From DASYLJ01 sp036009625 (GTDB taxonomy: Bacteria; Desulfobacterota; Binatia; DP-6), in the NCBI GenBank assembly GCA_036009625.1, contig DASYLJ010000167.1, forward strand, positions 1 through 64,000: 64,000 nucleotides of DNA, in the 5' to 3' direction. The notes under the pieces are model-generated. The model did no database searches and had not been told where the DNA came from. It saw only the letters and a program-made list of their open reading frames with translations. Shown piece after piece: positions 52,642-62,136 of the stretch (within the stretch, counting starts at the first letter, position 1; each line of letters starts with the position of its first letter). Made by a program: the position numbers and the translations under genes.

Positions 52642-55476
52642 ATGACGTTCTGGAGACGAGTTCCGTCCGCGCTTCTGCTTCTGGCCGCCGTATCGGCTGC
52701 ACCGGCCATGGCCACCACCTGGGGTGTCCCGGGTGACGGGTCGAACGCCTGCACCACGGGTACGCCGAGCTGCAACACGATCGCTCAGGCGGTCACCGCG
52801 TCGAGCAACAACGACACCATCAACGTCGGAGCCGGGAGCTTCGCGGTGCCGGCGACGCTGACGCTCACCAAGACGCTCACGATCGCGGGTGCGGGCCAGG
52901 CCAGCACCTTCCTGCAGCCGGGCGCCGGTCTCGCGGCGTTCTCGGTGCGCACGGACAACATCGTGCTGCGCGACTTCACCATCCAGAACGGCGCCACCGG
53001 CGTCGCGTTCCAGGGCACGTCCAGCAACAACACGCAGATCACGCGCGTGACGTTCACCGGCCAGAACTCGCGTGGCATCGACATCTCGCTCGGTGCCGCC
53101 ACGCCGGTGAGCAACATCCAGGTCGCCGACAGCACGTTCACCACGTCGGCCATCGCGATCCGCATGTCGTCGCAGAGCCAGGTGACGGGCCTCTCGGTCA
53201 CGGGCTCGACGTTCACCGGCAACACCTACGGCATCTACCAGGCGAACGACGGCAACGTGTCGAAGCTCACGGGTCTCACCGTGCAGAACTCGACCTTCAC
53301 CAACCAGGTGAACTACGGCCTGTACCTGGAAGAGGTCCGCGATGCGCTGATCGAGGCCAATGAGTTCACGGGTGGCGCGGTCGGCATCGGCGTCCTCAAG
53401 TTCTACACCAGCAACGGCGTCGCGGTGTCGAACGTCGTCATCCGCCAGAACACGTTCTCGGCGTTCAAGGCGAACGCGCTCGACTTCGAGATCTTCGGCT
53501 TCGGTCTCGAGACCGGGCTGACGTTCGAGGGCAACACCGTGCAGAAGGACGCCGCCATCTCGACGTCGGCGGCCAGCACGTTCGTGCGGCTGAACCCGTC
53601 GGTCGTGAACGCGCAGGCCAGCTTCATCGACAACGACATCACCGTGTCGGGTGTCTTCGGTGCCGGCACGGCAGCGCACGCCATCCAGCTGCGCGGCAAC
53701 GGCCCGGTGGTGATCACTGGTAACGTGCTCGACGGCGGCAACGTCGGCGGTACGGCCGTGAACCCGCCCTCGTCGGGCATCTTCATCCAGTCGAAGTCGG
53801 GCACGACGATCATGCCGGCGACGACGACCATCAGCGCCAGCTGCAACCGTATCCAGGGCTTCCGCAACGGCGTCAGCGTGTACGACAACGTTGCCGGCGC
53901 CTACGGTGGTCTCACCGCCGGCGCGCTCGTGACGCTGTCCGACAACGCCATCGAGAACAACAGCGATGCCGGTGTGGTCAATGGTGCTGCGGCGCCGACG
54001 GTCGACGCCGAGGACAACTACTGGGGCTGTCCCGACGGTCCGACGGACGGCGCCTGCGACAGCGCCGTCGGCAATGTCGACGCCGATCCGTTCCAGACCA
54101 CGATTCCCGCGTGCGTCGAGTGCGTGGTGAACGGCGAGTGCAACGACGGCGCCTTCTGCAACGGCGGCGAGACCTGCAACATCGGCTCGGGCGCCTGCGT
54201 GCCGTCTGCTGATCCCTGCACGGGCGGAGCGACCTGCGCGAACCTGTGCAACGAGGCGGCGGACAATTGCTTCGTCCCGTCGGGCACCGAGTGCCGTGCG
54301 TCGGCCGGTGCCTGTGACGTCGCGGAGACCTGCACGGGTCTCGGCGGCGGCTGCCCGGTCGATGTGCTGGTGAGCGCCGGCACTGGCTGCCGGGCCTCGG
54401 CGGGTGCGTGTGACCTGGCCGAGACGTGTACCGGCTTGAGCACGGCATGTCCGGCCGATGCGAAGAGCACGGCTCCCTGCCGCGCCTCGGCGGGCACCTG
54501 CGACGTCGCGGAGAGCTGCGACGGCGTGTCGGACGCGTGTCCGGCCGACGGCTTCGCGCTGCCGAGCACCGTCTGCCGCACGGCGGCTGGCGCGTGCGAC
54601 CTGCAGGAGACCTGCACCGGGTCGGGTGCTGCGTGCCCGGCCGATGCGAAGAGCACGGCGGTGTGCCGTGGCGCGGCCGGTACGTGCGACGTCGCGGAGA
54701 GCTGCGACGGCGTAGGAAATGCCTGCCCGACGGACGTGTTCCAGCCGTCGAGCACGGTGTGCCGTCCGGGGTCGGGCGTGTGTGACGTCGCCGAGAGCTG
54801 CACCGGCTCGAGCGCCGTCTGCCCGGCCGACGTGGGTGCGACGGACACCGATGGTGACGGCACCTGCGACGCGCAGGACATCTGCCCGAACGTGTCGGAT
54901 CCGGCGCAGCTGGATGGTGACAACGACGGCTTCGGCGACGCCTGCGACAACTGCCCGGCGATCGCCAATGCCGACCAGGCCGACCTGGACGGTGACGATG
55001 CCGGCAACGTCTGCGATGCCGACGAGGGCGTCCTCAACCCGACGAAGGTGCGCCTGAAGTTCAGCAGTGGCAGCCCCGACAAGAGCAGCACGTCGATCAA
55101 GGGCGACTTCGTGGTCCTCCAGCCCGGCGACGTGTTCAACGCCGCCGCGGGCATCGCGTTCACGGTCAGCGACGGCAAGCCGATGCCGACCGTGCGCACC
55201 ACGACGTTCGCTCCGGCCGACTGCACGACCGCGTCGAACGGCAACAAGATCCTGTGCAAGACGGCCGATCGCGCCAGCAAGGCGACGTTCAAGACCGCGC
55301 CGTCGGCGAACGGTATCTGGAAGTTCAGCGCGAAGCTCAAGAAGCAGACCCTGACGGCGCCGCAGGTCGGCCCGTTGACGGTGACGCTCACCTACGGCCC
55401 GGCCATCGACCGGGTAGGCACCATCGAGGACTGCGTGTCCTCGTTCACGACGCTCAGCTGCCGCAAGCGGCGCTAG
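52642..55476 (+). CDS. Large secreted beta-helix protein with Cys repeats and TSP3 repeats
   Basis: The protein has 944 residues. Signal peptide: about 1-27 (LLLAAVSAAPAMA). A right-handed parallel beta-helix runs about 30-490 (ITRVTFTGQNSRGI, VVIRQNTFSAFKANAL, VTLSDNAIENNSDAGV). Seven disintegrin-like repeats (C-R-A-S-A-G-x-C-D-x-A-E-x-C) follow to about 735. Then come thrombospondin-type-3 Ca-binding repeats (TDTDGDGTCDAQDICPN, DGDNDGFGDACDNCPA) and a basic beta C-terminal domain ending RKRR. It is probably cell-surface attached. GAGGGG eight bases before ATG 52642 supports the start. Confidence 0.9.
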   Translation: MTFWRRVPSALLLLAAVSAAPAMATTWGVPGDGSNACTTGTPSCNTIAQAVTASSNNDTINVGAGSFAVPATLTLTKTLTIAGAGQASTFLQPGAGLAAFSVRTDNIVLRDFTIQNGATGVAFQGTSSNNTQITRVTFTGQNSRGIDISLGAATPVSNIQVADSTFTTSAIAIRMSSQSQVTGLSVTGSTFTGNTYGIYQANDGNVSKLTGLTVQNSTFTNQVNYGLYLEEVRDALIEANEFTGGAVGIGVLKFYTSNGVAVSNVVIRQNTFSAFKANALDFEIFGFGLETGLTFEGNTVQKDAAISTSAASTFVRLNPSVVNAQASFIDNDITVSGVFGAGTAAHAIQLRGNGPVVITGNVLDGGNVGGTAVNPPSSGIFIQSKSGTTIMPATTTISASCNRIQGFRNGVSVYDNVAGAYGGLTAGALVTLSDNAIENNSDAGVVNGAAAPTVDAEDNYWGCPDGPTDGACDSAVGNVDADPFQTTIPACVECVVNGECNDGAFCNGGETCNIGSGACVPSADPCTGGATCANLCNEAADNCFVPSGTECRASAGACDVAETCTGLGGGCPVDVLVSAGTGCRASAGACDLAETCTGLSTACPADAKSTAPCRASAGTCDVAESCDGVSDACPADGFALPSTVCRTAAGACDLQETCTGSGAACPADAKSTAVCRGAAGTCDVAESCDGVGNACPTDVFQPSSTVCRPGSGVCDVAESCTGSSAVCPADVGATDTDGDGTCDAQDICPNVSDPAQLDGDNDGFGDACDNCPAIANADQADLDGDDAGNVCDADEGVLNPTKVRLKFSSGSPDKSSTSIKGDFVVLQPGDVFNAAAGIAFTVSDGKPMPTVRTTTFAPADCTTASNGNKILCKTADRASKATFKTAPSANGIWKFSAKLKKQTLTAPQVGPLTVTLTYGPAIDRVGTIEDCVSSFTTLSCRKRR
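54292..54834 (+). repeat. Disintegrin-like Cys repeats in coding sequence
   Basis: About seven units of roughly 75-80 bases encode C-R-x3-G-x-C-D-x-x-E-x-C-x-G-x4-C-P-x-D. Several are near-identical at DNA level (tgcgacgtcgcggagagctgcgacgg-type blocks recur), so they arose by tandem duplication. Confidence 0.85.
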
Positions 55477-55486
55477 CGTGAGGGAA

Positions 55487-55514
55487 GGGCGGGCGCCGGC
55501 AACGGCGCCCGCCC
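55487..55514 (+). terminator. Strong hairpin after the beta-helix gene
   Basis: GGGCGGGCGCCG-GCAA-CGGCGCCCGCCC is a perfect 12-bp stem with a GNRA-type loop, 10 bases after the stop codon at 55476. No U-tract follows. Confidence 0.65.
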
Positions 55515-55591
55515 GCGCCCCGCAGAAATGCGCGGATGCCGTGTGGTCTGCGGTGGCTCACGGGATTCCAGCGCGTGTACGGTCCAAACCG

Positions 55592-57709
55592 ATGAGCAGC
55601 GTCCGAATCCTTCTCCTGTGCGTCGTCGCTCTCCTCTTCCGGGGGGAGGCCGACGCGGCGACAACGCTGACGGTCGACAGCACGGCGGACAGCGGAGCCG
55701 GAACGCTCCGCCAGGCGATCGTCGATGCCAACGGCGATCCGTCGGAAGAGCCCGTGACCATCGAGTTCGCGATCGGCAGCGGCCCGCAGTCGATCGCGCC
55801 GACCTCGGCGCTGCCGGTGATCACGCGTCCCGTCGTCCTCGACGGTACGTCGCAGCCGGGATTCGACGGCGTGCCGCTCATCGAGATCCGCGGCGACTCG
55901 GCCCCCGCCGGCACCTCCGGGCTGGTCTTGAGCGGGCACAGTGGCAGCGAGGTGCGCGGCCTCATCGTCAACCGGTTCGCGACCGACAACGGCGTCGGCG
56001 GCTACGGGCTCATCGTCGAGACGGGGAGCGACCAGCACGTCATCGCCGGCAACTGGTTCGGCGTGACCGGTGACGGCAACACGGCGGCGGGGAACACTCG
56101 CGGCGGGGTCTGGGTACGGGGCAGCGACGTCCACGTCGATGGCAACGTCATCTCGGGGAACATCCTGTACGGTGTGTTGGCCAATGCCGGCACCGGCCTC
56201 CTCGTTCGCGGCAACTACATCGGGGTGGGTGCCGACGGCGAGACCCCGCTGGGCAATGGCAGCGGTGTCTTCGTGCTGGACTTCGCGACCGACGGCACGT
56301 TCGGGGGTGACGGCGAGGGCGACGGCAACGTCATCAGCGGCAACCTCGGCGCGCAGGTGGCGATCGGCAACGACGGCGCGAGCGGGCACGTGGTGCGCGG
56401 GAATCGCATCGGCGTCGATGCGGACGGGACCGCCGTGGTTCCCGGCGGCAGCGCCGGTATTTCGATCAACGGTGCGCCGGACATCACCATCGTCGACAAC
56501 GTCATCGGCGGCCAGTCGTCGGCCGCGATCCAGGTGGTGAACGTGGGATCGGATAGCATCACGATCCAGGGCAACCGGATCGGCATCGACGTGTCGGGTG
56601 CCATCGCGCTCCCGGTCACGCGCGGCATCGCCGTCGGGTTCAGCGCGAGTGGATCGCCGTCCGACGTGACGATCGGTGGCGTGGAAGAAGGCGAGGGGAA
56701 CGTCATCAGCAATGCGAGCGGGGCCGCCATCGCAGTGCTCGGCGGCTTCTCGGGCAACGTCGGTGCGGTGACGTCCCCGGCGCGGGTGAGCATCCGCGGC
56801 AATTCGCTGTTCGCGAACATGGGGCTCGGGATCGACCTCGAGGGCGATGGGGTCACGCCGAACGATGCCGAGGACGCGGACGACGGGGCGAACGGCCTGC
56901 AGAACTATCCCGTCGTGACGGAGGCGGAGGTGTCGAATGCGGGTACGGCGGTGACCGGCACGCTCGCCTCGACACCGTCGACCACGTTCGTCGTCGACGT
57001 CTACGTGAGCCTCGACGCGCACCCGAGCGGCTTCGGCGAGGGTGTGGCGTTCCTCGGGTCGACGCAGGTCACGACCGATGCCGCGGGCGACGGCGAGTTC
57101 AGCATCGGTCTGCCGGTGCTGTTCCCAGGGCTGATCGTGACCGCGACCGCGAGCACGCTCGACGGCAACACGTCGGAGTTCTCGCAGGCGGTCGAGGTGA
57201 CGGGTGACCCGAACAGCCCGCCGGCGACGACCACGACGACGTCGTCGACCACCACGTCGACCACGAGCACGAGCAGCACGACCGCATCGTCGACGACGAG
57301 CAGCAGCACGACGTCGAGCAGCACCACGTCGTCTGTCATCGCGACGAGCACCACCGTCACGACGTCGACATCGACCACGACGACGACGATCGCGTGTGCG
57401 GAGACGGGCGTGCCGCAGGTGTTGTGCGTGCTGGCCGACGTGCCGTCCGCATGCGACGGCATCACGGTCCCGAAGCGGATTGCGCGCGGGATTGCCGGGG
57501 CGCGCAAGGTGATCGAGAAGGCCGGGGCGGCGCCGGCGGGGCGGTCGCGCCGTCTCCTGAAGAAGGGCGCCGGTCGTTTGGCCCGGATGTCGGTGGCGCT
57601 GCGGAAGGCCGGCGCGCGCGGCAAGGTGGCGTCGACATGCGCCGCCGAGCTCGCGACACAGCTCGACACCGCGCGAGGGCTGGCGCTGGCGATCGTCGCG
57701 GCGCCGTGA
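55592..57709 (+). CDS. Secreted beta-helix protein with Ser/Thr-rich linker
   Basis: The protein has 705 residues. The signal peptide is about 1-22. The start of the mature part, TLTVDSTADSGAGTLRQAIVDAN, is the CSLREA-like opening of bacterial beta-helix surface proteins. Beta-helix coils follow (IAGNWFGVTGDGNTAAGN, VRGNYIGVGADGETPLGN, IVDNVIGGQ) to about 430, then a fibronectin-like beta domain. A Thr/Ser linker of about 55 residues precedes a basic helical C-terminal domain with three Cys (IACAETGVPQVLC, STCAAEL). It is presumably surface-exposed. Its stop overlaps the start of a small HTH gene. Confidence 0.88.
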   Translation: MSSVRILLLCVVALLFRGEADAATTLTVDSTADSGAGTLRQAIVDANGDPSEEPVTIEFAIGSGPQSIAPTSALPVITRPVVLDGTSQPGFDGVPLIEIRGDSAPAGTSGLVLSGHSGSEVRGLIVNRFATDNGVGGYGLIVETGSDQHVIAGNWFGVTGDGNTAAGNTRGGVWVRGSDVHVDGNVISGNILYGVLANAGTGLLVRGNYIGVGADGETPLGNGSGVFVLDFATDGTFGGDGEGDGNVISGNLGAQVAIGNDGASGHVVRGNRIGVDADGTAVVPGGSAGISINGAPDITIVDNVIGGQSSAAIQVVNVGSDSITIQGNRIGIDVSGAIALPVTRGIAVGFSASGSPSDVTIGGVEEGEGNVISNASGAAIAVLGGFSGNVGAVTSPARVSIRGNSLFANMGLGIDLEGDGVTPNDAEDADDGANGLQNYPVVTEAEVSNAGTAVTGTLASTPSTTFVVDVYVSLDAHPSGFGEGVAFLGSTQVTTDAAGDGEFSIGLPVLFPGLIVTATASTLDGNTSEFSQAVEVTGDPNSPPATTTTTSSTTTSTTSTSSTTASSTTSSSTTSSSTTSSVIATSTTVTTSTSTTTTTIACAETGVPQVLCVLADVPSACDGITVPKRIARGIAGARKVIEKAGAAPAGRSRRLLKKGAGRLARMSVALRKAGARGKVASTCAAELATQLDTARGLALAIVAAP
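57223..57393 (+). repeat. Low-complexity Thr/Ser codon run
   Basis: Repeated acg, acc, tcg and agc codons encode an almost pure Thr/Ser linker in the secreted protein. It is a probable site of O-glycosylation or a flexible stalk, and of replication slippage. Confidence 0.8.
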
Positions 57710-57984
57710 ATCGCAGGCCGGCTGGTGACCGGTCGGGTGGAGAGGCCGTAGTGCGCGGTGACTTCGAGAGTGGCGAGGATGTCGCCGCCGTGCGCCGATT
57801 CACCGGTCTGTCGCAGGAGACGCTCGCCCTGGTGCTCGGCATCAGCGTTCGCACGCTCCGCAATTGGGAGCGGGGCAGAGGCATGCCCGTTGGCCCGGCG
57901 CCGACATTGCTGCGCGTCGGCGCGCGTCACCCGAAGATGCTGCGCGGGAATCCGGTCGATCGCGGCGGCCTCACGCCGCGCTGA
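57706..57984 (+). CDS. Small helix-turn-helix protein (antitoxin-like), orphan
   Basis: The protein has up to 92 residues; a later GTG at 57751 would give the usual family start. The XRE-type HTH is clear: VRRFTGLSQETLALVLGISVRTLRNWERGRGMPVGPAPTLLRV. This resembles antitoxins such as NadS or HigA, but no toxin gene is next to it. GTG 57706 overlaps the TGA of the surface protein gene. It could act alone as a regulator. Confidence 0.8.
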   Translation: MNRRPAGDRSGGEAVVRGDFESGEDVAAVRRFTGLSQETLALVLGISVRTLRNWERGRGMPVGPAPTLLRVGARHPKMLRGNPVDRGGLTPR

Positions 57985-58005
57985 CGCGCGCCTTCGCTGC
58001 GTCGC

Positions 58006-58929
58006 TCAGCCGCCGACGAGCTTCCAGGTCGTGTTCGGATCGTAGGCCGTCATCGCCGCCACGGTCGCGTCGGTCTTGTCCCCGAGATCCTTCTCGTAGA
58101 CGCGACCATCGGGGCCGACGACGAAGGTCATGATGCCCGTCGATCCGTAGACGGCGGGAGTCGCGACCAGCGCGAAGCCGCCCGTCATCTTCCCCTTCGC
58201 GACGTAGTCGCGTGCGCCGCCGGGTGCGTCGGCACCCTGTGCGGTGAGGATGCGGAAGCGGTAGCCGCGCCACACGCCCGACGTCTCGGCGAGATCGGCG
58301 ACGATCGGGGACAACGGGCTCGCATCCTTCTTGCCCGTGGACTCCCAGTAGAGGCCGTCCTTCTTTCCGGGTGTGCTGACGATGCGCTGCGCGTAGGCTT
58401 TACCACCCCCGATACGCCGGGCGGCATACTCTTCCTGCGCCTCGACGTAGACGTGGCAGGCGGCGATCGCCTCGAGCTCGTTGGCGCCGATCTTACGGCG
58501 ACGGATCTCCTGCATGCCGGCGGCGACGTCGAAGTGCCATGCCTTGCCGGCCTTCACGAGCGGGATCGGCAGCGCCCAGTCGTCGGTGCCGACGACGATC
58601 TGGACGGTTTCGGGGCCCGTCGGATCGAGGCGGGTCGACTGCTTGGAGGCTTCGAGGAGCTTTTCGCAGCGCTCGCGATCCGCGGCGGCGTCACCCGTGC
58701 TCACGATCGGCTTCGCCTCTTCGCCGAAGATGGCGATCACCTTCGCCTCGTCGTTTGCCTGGCAGGCGGCGAGGAGCGCGTCCAAGGCGGCCTTTGGCGT
58801 CGCGAACGTCAGCCCCGTAGTGGTTGCCGCCGTCGATCCCGGTGCGTGTTTGGCGCAGCTCGAGAGGAGGAGTGCCACCGCGATCGTGGCGAGCAGAGAG
58901 CGTCGTGCATTCATCCGGAGAGTGATCAT
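58006..58929 (-). CDS. DUF2950 lipoprotein
   Basis: This 307-residue protein has the lipobox LLLSSC (about residues 20-25) and the DUF2950 pattern (FATPKAALDALLAACQANDE, GTDDWALPIPLVKAGKAWHFD, YRFRILTAQGADAPGGARDYV, KGKMTGGFALVATPAVYGSTGIMTFVV, YEKDLG). Envelope protein, function unknown. ATG 58929 has GAGGA at the best spacing; GTG 58947 and ATG 58938 are alternatives. It follows a DUF3300 gene by 27 bases, a pairing seen in other proteobacteria. Confidence 0.92.
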   Translation of the reverse strand: MITLRMNARRSLLATIAVALLLSSCAKHAPGSTAATTTGLTFATPKAALDALLAACQANDEAKVIAIFGEEAKPIVSTGDAAADRERCEKLLEASKQSTRLDPTGPETVQIVVGTDDWALPIPLVKAGKAWHFDVAAGMQEIRRRKIGANELEAIAACHVYVEAQEEYAARRIGGGKAYAQRIVSTPGKKDGLYWESTGKKDASPLSPIVADLAETSGVWRGYRFRILTAQGADAPGGARDYVAKGKMTGGFALVATPAVYGSTGIMTFVVGPDGRVYEKDLGDKTDATVAAMTAYDPNTTWKLVGG

Positions 58930-58956
58930 GTCGTTCATCCTCGTCACGCCGCGCGC

Positions 58957-60150
58957 TCAGCGCCGCCCGCCAAAACCGCCGCCACGGAAGCCGCCGCCAC
59001 CGCCGCGGCCGAATCCACCGCCGCCGCCGAAGCCGCCACCACCACCGCCGCCGCCGCCCCAGCCGCGACCGCCGGAGCTACCGTAGCCGCGATTGCTCGC
59101 GTCCTGCGCGCCCCATCCGCCGCCGCCCATACCGTGGAACGCGTCACCGCCGCTGCCGCCACTGGAGCCCCAGCCCGAGTGGGAGCCGCCCCATCCGTCG
59201 CTGCCACCGCTGCTGTGGTACGCGTCGTTCGAGGACTTGTTGTACGTGCCGCTGGACCCGTTCTTGTTGTAGTTGCCGGACGACGGATTGTACGTCCCGT
59301 AGTTGCCGGTGTGCGGATTGTACGCGCCGTAGGTGCCGGTCTTCGCGTTGTAGCCGGTGTAGGTGCCGGATCCCGAGTGATAGGTGCCGCTCGATCCGGT
59401 GCTGGGGTTGTAGCGCGTGTACGAGCTGCTGCCGCCCGGGTGATAGTTGTTGTAATTGTTGTTGTAGTTGTAGTGGTAGTTGTTGTTCACCGTGACGCTG
59501 CCGTAGCCGCCGTAGTGCCCCCAGTCGCAGGCGTAGGCGGTGGCCGCGCCGGCGGCGAAGCCGATGCCGAACGTCATGAGCGGCGCGTAGGCGTAGTACG
59601 GAGCCGGCGCCAGGATGGCGACCGGGTTGTACTGCGGTACGTAGATGTATTGCGGGTTCGCCGGCTCGATGACGATGGTGGTGCCCTGCGTCTGCACCAC
59701 CTGCTGCTCGTTCGACTTGAGGTTACCGGCGGCCTGCGCCTGCTGGCGCACCTGCTGGATCGCCGTCATTACGGCGCCCTGATTCGCGACCACCGCCTGG
59801 CCGAGCTGCGTCGTCCAGTCGAGCTTGTCGTTCATCATCTTGAGCACGGACGGGAACGAGAGCAGGGCCTGCACGCTCGGGTCCCACTGCGACGCCGTGG
59901 CCTGGTCGGGCCGTGCGCCGTCCGCCACCGCCCGTGCCGCTTCGACGATCTGGACCGGCTGCGTCGACGCGGGAAGGATCTGCGCCACCAGCGCGTCGGG
60001 ATAGAGCGCGATGGGGGCCACCAGTGTTTGGAGACCGCCGCCACCGCTCGGAGGCGCGGAGTACTGGGCTGCCGACGGTGCCTGCGTCTGGCCGCAGGCC
60101 AGGATGATGGCCATCGCGAGTGGAAGGTATCGATGCATCCGTGCTCTCAT
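58957..60150 (-). CDS. DUF3300 protein with Gly/Ser/Tyr/Asn-rich tail
   Basis: The protein has 397 residues with a signal peptide ending near ACGQTQA. The DUF3300 domain (about 35-200) has LQTLVAPIALYPDALVAQILPAS, WDPSVQALLSFPSVLKMM and PANPQYIYVPQYNP. The rest is low-complexity: Tyr/Asn repeats (YNYNNNYNNY), then Gly-rich with almost uninterrupted Gly runs. It is probably an outer-membrane-associated or surface protein. The start ATG 60150 has GAGGAG at proper distance. Co-transcribed with the DUF2950 gene. Confidence 0.92.
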   Translation of the reverse strand: MRARMHRYLPLAMAIILACGQTQAPSAAQYSAPPSGGGGLQTLVAPIALYPDALVAQILPASTQPVQIVEAARAVADGARPDQATASQWDPSVQALLSFPSVLKMMNDKLDWTTQLGQAVVANQGAVMTAIQQVRQQAQAAGNLKSNEQQVVQTQGTTIVIEPANPQYIYVPQYNPVAILAPAPYYAYAPLMTFGIGFAAGAATAYACDWGHYGGYGSVTVNNNYHYNYNNNYNNYHPGGSSSYTRYNPSTGSSGTYHSGSGTYTGYNAKTGTYGAYNPHTGNYGTYNPSSGNYNKNGSSGTYNKSSNDAYHSSGGSDGWGGSHSGWGSSGGSGGDAFHGMGGGGWGAQDASNRGYGSSGGRGWGGGGGGGGGFGGGGGFGRGGGGGFRGGGFGGRR

Positions 60151-60240
60151 GGGCGGCGTCTCCTCTGGTTGCGAGGCGCATCTTGCCGTTTCCGTTGCCC
60201 GTTTCAACAGTTCGAGACGAAACTTTTGAGGGAGGTCCGC

Positions 60241-61245
60241 ATGCGAGTCGGAAACGTCACGAGGGTCGTGTTGGGGCTCATGGTGCTGGCGGGATGCGGA
60301 GGGCCCGGAGGCATGTCTCCGAGTGGGCCTCCGTTGTCACCGGCCGCCGTCCTCGCGACCATCCCCGTGGGCACGCCACCGACGCTGCTCGCGATCAGTC
60401 CCGACGGCAGTCGCGTGTTCGCGGCGTCGAGCGGCCAGCTTGCAATCATCGCGACGGCCAGCAACGCAGTTACCGCGACGGCGACGATCCCGTCATACGC
60501 GAACGGCGTGGCCGTCACGCCCGACGGGACGAAGGTGCTCGTCGACAGCGTCCTGGGCGCCTCGATGACCGTCGTCGATGCCGCCAGCGGTGCGGTGCTG
60601 TCGCCGATCGATCTCATCATCGAGATCCACCCCGGTGGCTACGGACGCCTCGCCGTCGCGCCCAGCGGCCAGCGCGCCTTGGTCACCAATCAGGGGAAGG
60701 AGTACCTGGCGATCGTCAACCTGAACGGGCAGCCGACCACCGAGTCGTTGCTCGACCAGCGACCGAGCGACGTGACGTTCTCGCCCGACGGTCGCACGCT
60801 GTACGTGACCGGGTGCCGCGACTTCTGCACGACGGGAACGGTGGAGGCGCTCGACGCGTCGAGCCTGGCGACGGTGCGGTCGTTCGTCGTCGGGCCGGGG
60901 CCGTATCGCTTCGCGCTGTCGCCGGACGGGACGCGCGGCTACACGACGAACATCGGTGGGCCGAGCCTGTCGATCCTAAACATGGCCAGCGGCGCCATCG
61001 TCGCCACGGTGCCCGTCGGCGTCGAGCCGTCGGGGCTCGCGGTGTCACCGGACGGCACGAAGGTGTACGTCGCCAGTCAGGCGCAGAGCACGCTGACCGT
61101 CATCGACGCGAAGGCGGGCACGGTCCTCGCGACGATGGCGACGCCGGCCGGGGCGCGTGAGATCGTGGTGAGCCCGGACGGTCGTCGCGTGTATCTGTCG
61201 ACGCGGGGCTCGGTGCTGGTGCTCGACGCGCAGGCGCTGCTGTAG
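60241..61245 (+). CDS. YVTN-type beta-propeller lipoprotein
   Basis: This 334-residue lipoprotein (lipobox LMVLAGC) has about seven propeller blades with the YVTN signature: AISPDGSRVFAA, AVTPDGTKVLVD, TFSPDGRTLYVTG, ALSPDGTRGYTTN, AVSPDGTKVYVAS and VVSPDGRRVYLS. Such proteins bind partners or polymers at the cell surface. GAGGGAGGT precedes ATG 60241. It is divergent from the DUF3300 operon with about 90 bases between. Confidence 0.9.
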   Translation: MRVGNVTRVVLGLMVLAGCGGPGGMSPSGPPLSPAAVLATIPVGTPPTLLAISPDGSRVFAASSGQLAIIATASNAVTATATIPSYANGVAVTPDGTKVLVDSVLGASMTVVDAASGAVLSPIDLIIEIHPGGYGRLAVAPSGQRALVTNQGKEYLAIVNLNGQPTTESLLDQRPSDVTFSPDGRTLYVTGCRDFCTTGTVEALDASSLATVRSFVVGPGPYRFALSPDGTRGYTTNIGGPSLSILNMASGAIVATVPVGVEPSGLAVSPDGTKVYVASQAQSTLTVIDAKAGTVLATMATPAGAREIVVSPDGRRVYLSTRGSVLVLDAQALL

Positions 61246-61711
61246 ACAACTCGCTTCGCGCGACGGGCGGTCTTGCGATGCGCAAGCCGGGGGCGAACAC
61301 ATGCGCGACCGCTGGATTGCTCTGGCTGTCGTCTGGGTTTCGTCCGATGACGCTACGCGTGTGGATGTGATGCAGTGATCATTCTCGACCTGTTCGAGAA
61401 GAGTGGTCGAGCGACCCCCGATCGTGTGATCGCGTCAGGTCGGGCGAGAGCGGCAGCGGCCAAACTTCTCGGATCGAGTCGGTCGGGTGTCGCGAGGATG
61501 GAGGCGGGGACACGACGGAGAGCGTCGATCTGCTCGGGCGGGCGCTACGTGCGATCGGCGCGTCTCGGGGCGAAATCGCGAAGGCCTTCGCCCGCCGGGC
61601 TGCCTGATCGGGCAAAAACCTCGCCAATCAAGGTCATTCACCTTTCGCCTCGCTCGCCATTCGCCTATCATCGCGACCTCACGGACGAATCACGCCAACC
61701 AAGGAGGTTTC
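61246..61711. other. Intergenic region, 466 bases
   Basis: No convincing gene or RNA was seen. One plus-strand frame ending at TGA 61605-61607 reads like the end of a small protein (D-L-L-G-R-A-L-R-A-I-G-A-S-R-G-E-I-A-K-A-F-A-R-R), but it has no start codon with a ribosome site, so it may be a gene remnant. The last 20 bases hold the AAGGAGG of the next gene. Confidence 0.5.
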
Positions 61712-62122
61712 ATGGCGAAGAGGAAGAAGGCGGTAGTGAAGAGCGCGGCCGTCGAAAAGGATCTGGCAACGTCGCTCGCGAAGCTGGCGACGGCATTCGA
61801 GGCGGGGGACGCGGCGGTGTCCACGCGGAGCAAAGAGGCCAAGCGCCTCGCGGCGACGACGAAACTGCTGGGACGCAAGCGGAAGGCGCTGATCAAGCGC
61901 AAGGTCCTATCGGCGAAGCGCGCGAAGGCCACGCCGAGCGGCGAAACGCGCAAGACGCTGCGTTCGACGGTGAAGGAGCTCGCCAGCGTGCGCACGTTGC
62001 TCGGGAAGACGCGGGCAGTGAAGGCGGCCAACGCCGCCGAGCTGGCGGCGCTGAAGGCGGCACACCGCCGGGCCACCGCGTACGCGAAGGCGATCGCGCA
62101 GGCCGACAAGAAGCTCGGCTAG
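61712..62122 (+). CDS. Small basic Lys/Ala-rich protein
   Basis: This 136-residue protein is dominated by Lys, Ala and Arg (KRKKAVVKSAAVEKDL, RKRKALIKRKVLSAKRAKA) with a regular heptad-like pattern of Leu and Ala. It is probably a long helical, nucleic-acid-binding or ribosome-associated protein reminiscent of histone H1-like bacterial proteins, though no family is recognised. ATG 61712 follows a perfect AAGGAGG (61701-61707) at ideal spacing, so high expression is expected. Confidence 0.75.
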   Translation: MAKRKKAVVKSAAVEKDLATSLAKLATAFEAGDAAVSTRSKEAKRLAATTKLLGRKRKALIKRKVLSAKRAKATPSGETRKTLRSTVKELASVRTLLGKTRAVKAANAAELAALKAAHRRATAYAKAIAQADKKLG

Positions 62123-62136
62123 TAAGTCGGCGTGGG

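Noticed and set aside
61365..61607. Possible small gene ending at 61607
   Set aside because: The protein-like ending has no start codon with a ribosome site; it is kept only as a possible remnant.
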